This document shows, one piece after another, positions 12,751 through 14,716 of a DNA stretch of 14,716 nucleotides. Positions within the stretch are counted from its first letter, which is position 1. Each line of letters opens with the position of its first letter. The translations under genes were made by a program, and so were the position numbers. Under the pieces are notes generated by a model. That model had not been told where the DNA came from. It worked only from the letters and a program-made list of their open reading frames with translations, and searched no databases. Source of the stretch: UBA12014 sp029248335 (GTDB lineage Bacteria > Planctomycetota > Phycisphaerae > Phycisphaerales > SM1A02); the NCBI GenBank assembly GCA_029248335.1, contig JAQWJM010000191.1, positions 1-14,716 of the forward strand, in the 5' to 3' direction.

Positions 12751-14716
12751 ATGATTCCTTCGCTCTCCATCGCGGCGATCGCCCTCGCGAGTCTGCTCGC
12801 CGGATCCGCCTCCGCATCCACGTCGACGGCGATCGATCGAGACGACGAACTCGGCCCCGCGACCCGCCGGGTCGCGATCGACGGCTCGAGCCTCGGCGGA
12901 TTCGTCCTCCCGATCCTCCCGGTCCAGCACGACCTCGAGATCGACGCGAAGAAGGCGACGAGATGGTCCGTCGACGACACCCAGCGACTCGTCCTCGAAG
13001 GCGACGTCGAGATCGTGCTGGGCACCTACGCCTTTCGCGCGGACCTCGCCCTGGTCTGGATCAACCGGCTCCCCACGAAGGACGGCCTGGTGACCCAGGC
13101 CGCGTTCTGGTTCCCGGAAGTCTCCGAGCCGACGCGGCGGGCCGGGCTCGGTGCCAGCGGCCGCGACGTGCTGGTGACCGCGACGATCGACGGCAAGGTC
13201 GCCTTGCGGACGATCCTGCTCGAGGACGGCCCGATTCGAAACACGTCCGTGGCCCGCGGTGAACAACGCCTGGCCCGCTACCTCAGGACCCTCGCCGCAC
13301 CACCACTGCCGAAGCTCGGCAAGCGTCTGGACGTGCAGGTCCCGCCGAAGGCACCCAGACCGGTCCTCGAACCGGGCGGCCGGATCGTCCGCGAGACGCC
13401 GACATCGAACCAGCTCGATCCCACCGAGATCGAACTCCCCGTCCAGGGTGGTGGCGATCTTCCGATCTTCGACCCGCGGGGCCTCGTCTCCTTCAATGCC
13501 GACGAGACGGTGGTGGACGAGGATCGCGATGCGATCATCGTGCTGGGGTCGGTGGTCATCGATTACGACGGGACCAACACCGGCGAGGATCTCCGCAGAC
13601 TCTCCCTGGTCTCGGACCGAGGCGTGGTGTTCCTCGTGCCCGGCACCATCAAGGGCCTTCGAGAGGGAACCGCGACCGTCGAGGCGGAGTCGATCACCGG
13701 GATCTTCCTCGAAGGCGCCGTCCGCGCGAGCGACGGCGACTACACGATGCGCGGGTCGAGCATCTACTACGACCTTCCGAGAAACCGCGCGACCATCATG
13801 GACGCCGTCCTTCGGACCTACTCGCGTCGCGGACGAAATCTTCCGGTGTACGCCCGGGCCGAGGAGATGCGACAGCTGTCGACCGACCAGTGGACCGCGG
13901 ACCGGGCGACGATCTCCACCAGCGAGTTCTTCACCCCCCACCTGTCGATCGGCCTCGAACGCGTCACGGTCACCGAACGCCCGGACGCCGAAGGCAGCAC
14001 CACGACGTGGGTGAAGGGCGACGGGCTCACCATGAACGCCGGCGGGATCCCGTTCTTCTACTGGCCCGGCTTCGAGGGCACTGCGGACGAGCCGCCCCTG
14101 AAAGGCGTGCGGTCCGGTTTCGAGAAGGACAAGGGATTCGAGATCGGCACGACCTGGGACCTCTTCCGCATGCTTGGAATCGCCGAGCCGGACTGGGTCG
14201 CCGCGGATCTCCTGATCGACGGCTTCCTCGATCGCGGCCCCGCGGTGGGACTCGACCTCGATCTCTCCGGCATCGGTGGCGTGAGCGGATACGGGGCCTT
14301 CGATCTCTACGGGCTCTACGACTTCGGCGGCACCGATCGAACCTCCGCGGGCGAGGACGTCGAGATCGCCCAGGGACTGCGGGGGCAGGCGGTCGGCGAG
14401 TATCGAGCGGTCCTCTCCGCGGATCTCTACCTCGAAGCCCAGCTCTCCTATCTCTCGGACCAGACCTGGGCGACCTCCTGGCGGGAGCGCGAGTACGACA
14501 GCCGCCGGGAATACGAGACGAGCTTCTACTTCGACTACAGCCCCGACAACACGTCGCTCTCCCTGCTCGCCAAGACGAAGATCAACGATTTCCTATCGAA
14601 CGGCTGGCTGATCGCCAGCCAGCCCTACCAGGTCGAGAAGATGCCCGAGATCCTCTACGACCGGGAAGGCGACGACATTCTGGAGACGGTCACGTGGTCG
14701 AGCACCTACGGGTTCT
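12751..14716 (+). CDS. LptD/OstA-like outer-membrane LPS-assembly protein (3' end outside window)
   Basis: Open from the ATG at 12751 to the window edge, 655 residues, C-terminus missing. An N-terminal signal peptide is clear (MIPSLSIAAIALASLLAGSASA, cleavage near 22/23, recited here only as residues 1-22). Two OstA/LptA-like beta-jellyroll regions follow: one near 60-105 (TQRLVLEGDVEIVLG, FRADLALVW) and one near 240-360 (VVDEDRDAIIVLGSVVIDYDG, FLEGAVRASDGDYTMRGSSI, YYDLPRNRATI). GGIPFFYWPGFEG (431-443) and RSGFEKDKGFEIGTTWDLF (454-472) resemble the link and first strands of the LptD barrel, and the remaining visible sequence has alternating aromatic beta-strand patterns. In Proteobacteria LptD inserts LPS at the cell surface; whether this organism makes LPS is unknown, so the substrate is inferred. 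The start is supported by the signal peptide position and the shared promoter element. Confidence 0.85.
   Translation, partial: MIPSLSIAAIALASLLAGSASASTSTAIDRDDELGPATRRVAIDGSSLGGFVLPILPVQHDLEIDAKKATRWSVDDTQRLVLEGDVEIVLGTYAFRADLALVWINRLPTKDGLVTQAAFWFPEVSEPTRRAGLGASGRDVLVTATIDGKVALRTILLEDGPIRNTSVARGEQRLARYLRTLAAPPLPKLGKRLDVQVPPKAPRPVLEPGGRIVRETPTSNQLDPTEIELPVQGGGDLPIFDPRGLVSFNADETVVDEDRDAIIVLGSVVIDYDGTNTGEDLRRLSLVSDRGVVFLVPGTIKGLREGTATVEAESITGIFLEGAVRASDGDYTMRGSSIYYDLPRNRATIMDAVLRTYSRRGRNLPVYARAEEMRQLSTDQWTADRATISTSEFFTPHLSIGLERVTVTERPDAEGSTTTWVKGDGLTMNAGGIPFFYWPGFEGTADEPPLKGVRSGFEKDKGFEIGTTWDLFRMLGIAEPDWVAADLLIDGFLDRGPAVGLDLDLSGIGGVSGYGAFDLYGLYDFGGTDRTSAGEDVEIAQGLRGQAVGEYRAVLSADLYLEAQLSYLSDQTWATSWREREYDSRREYETSFYFDYSPDNTSLSLLAKTKINDFLSNGWLIASQPYQVEKMPEILYDREGDDILETVTWSSTYGF

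Noticed and set aside
12664..13941. 425-residue minus-strand open frame
   Set aside because: Antisense to the lptD-like gene, whose signal peptide and OstA-like motifs identify the real coding strand.
1..14716. Defence island, prophage, transposon or CRISPR array
   Set aside because: No integrase, transposase, direct-repeat/spacer pattern, toxin-antitoxin pair or compositional break was seen; the content is core housekeeping and envelope genes.

Overview
High-GC bacterial chromosome segment that is almost entirely coding. The gene types indicate a Gram-negative-type (diderm) cell: an LptD-like outer-membrane protein and a type IV/type II prepilin-like protein. The mixture (lysine-rich tail on FolC, a prepilin ending in an FNDGSV-like motif, a GC-rich HrpB, a ribH-nusB-ftsY cluster) suggests a member of the Planctomycetota, perhaps Phycisphaerae-like. 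That placement is an inference from protein style, not from a marker gene search. No rRNA, tRNA, CRISPR array, insertion sequence or phage gene was seen.

Layout. Minus strand from the left edge to about 11.63 kb: leuS (3' end cut by the window edge), folC with a long histone-H1-like N-terminal tail, an unrecognised 281-residue protein, then hrpB, a 245-residue single-pass membrane protein and a prepilin-like protein (transcribed in the order prepilin, membrane protein, hrpB), then ftsY, nusB and ribH (transcribed ribH, nusB, ftsY). A divergent intergenic region at about 11.63-11.73 kb separates these from two plus-strand genes: a UbiA-family membrane prenyltransferase and an LptD/OstA-like protein that runs off the right edge.

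Two tight operons stand out. In ribH-nusB-ftsY and in prepilin-membrane protein-hrpB every junction is a 4-base stop/start overlap (ATGA or GTGA), implying translational coupling. The other genes look singly transcribed. Several intergenic gaps hold a hairpin that could terminate the upstream gene, and folC, ubiA and the lptD-like gene have a -10-like box so close to the ATG that leaderless transcription is plausible. No non-coding stretch exceeds 300 bases; the largest is the 154-base gap between ftsY and the prepilin gene.

How the genes work together: mostly housekeeping (leucine tRNA charging, folate polyglutamylation, riboflavin synthesis, antitermination, SRP-dependent membrane targeting, envelope biogenesis). 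I see no convincing undescribed defence or mobile system. The most unusual items are the H1-like tail of FolC, the 14-base element shared upstream of ubiA and the lptD-like gene, the 8-base tandem repeat in front of leuS, and the coupling of HrpB to a prepilin/membrane-protein pair.
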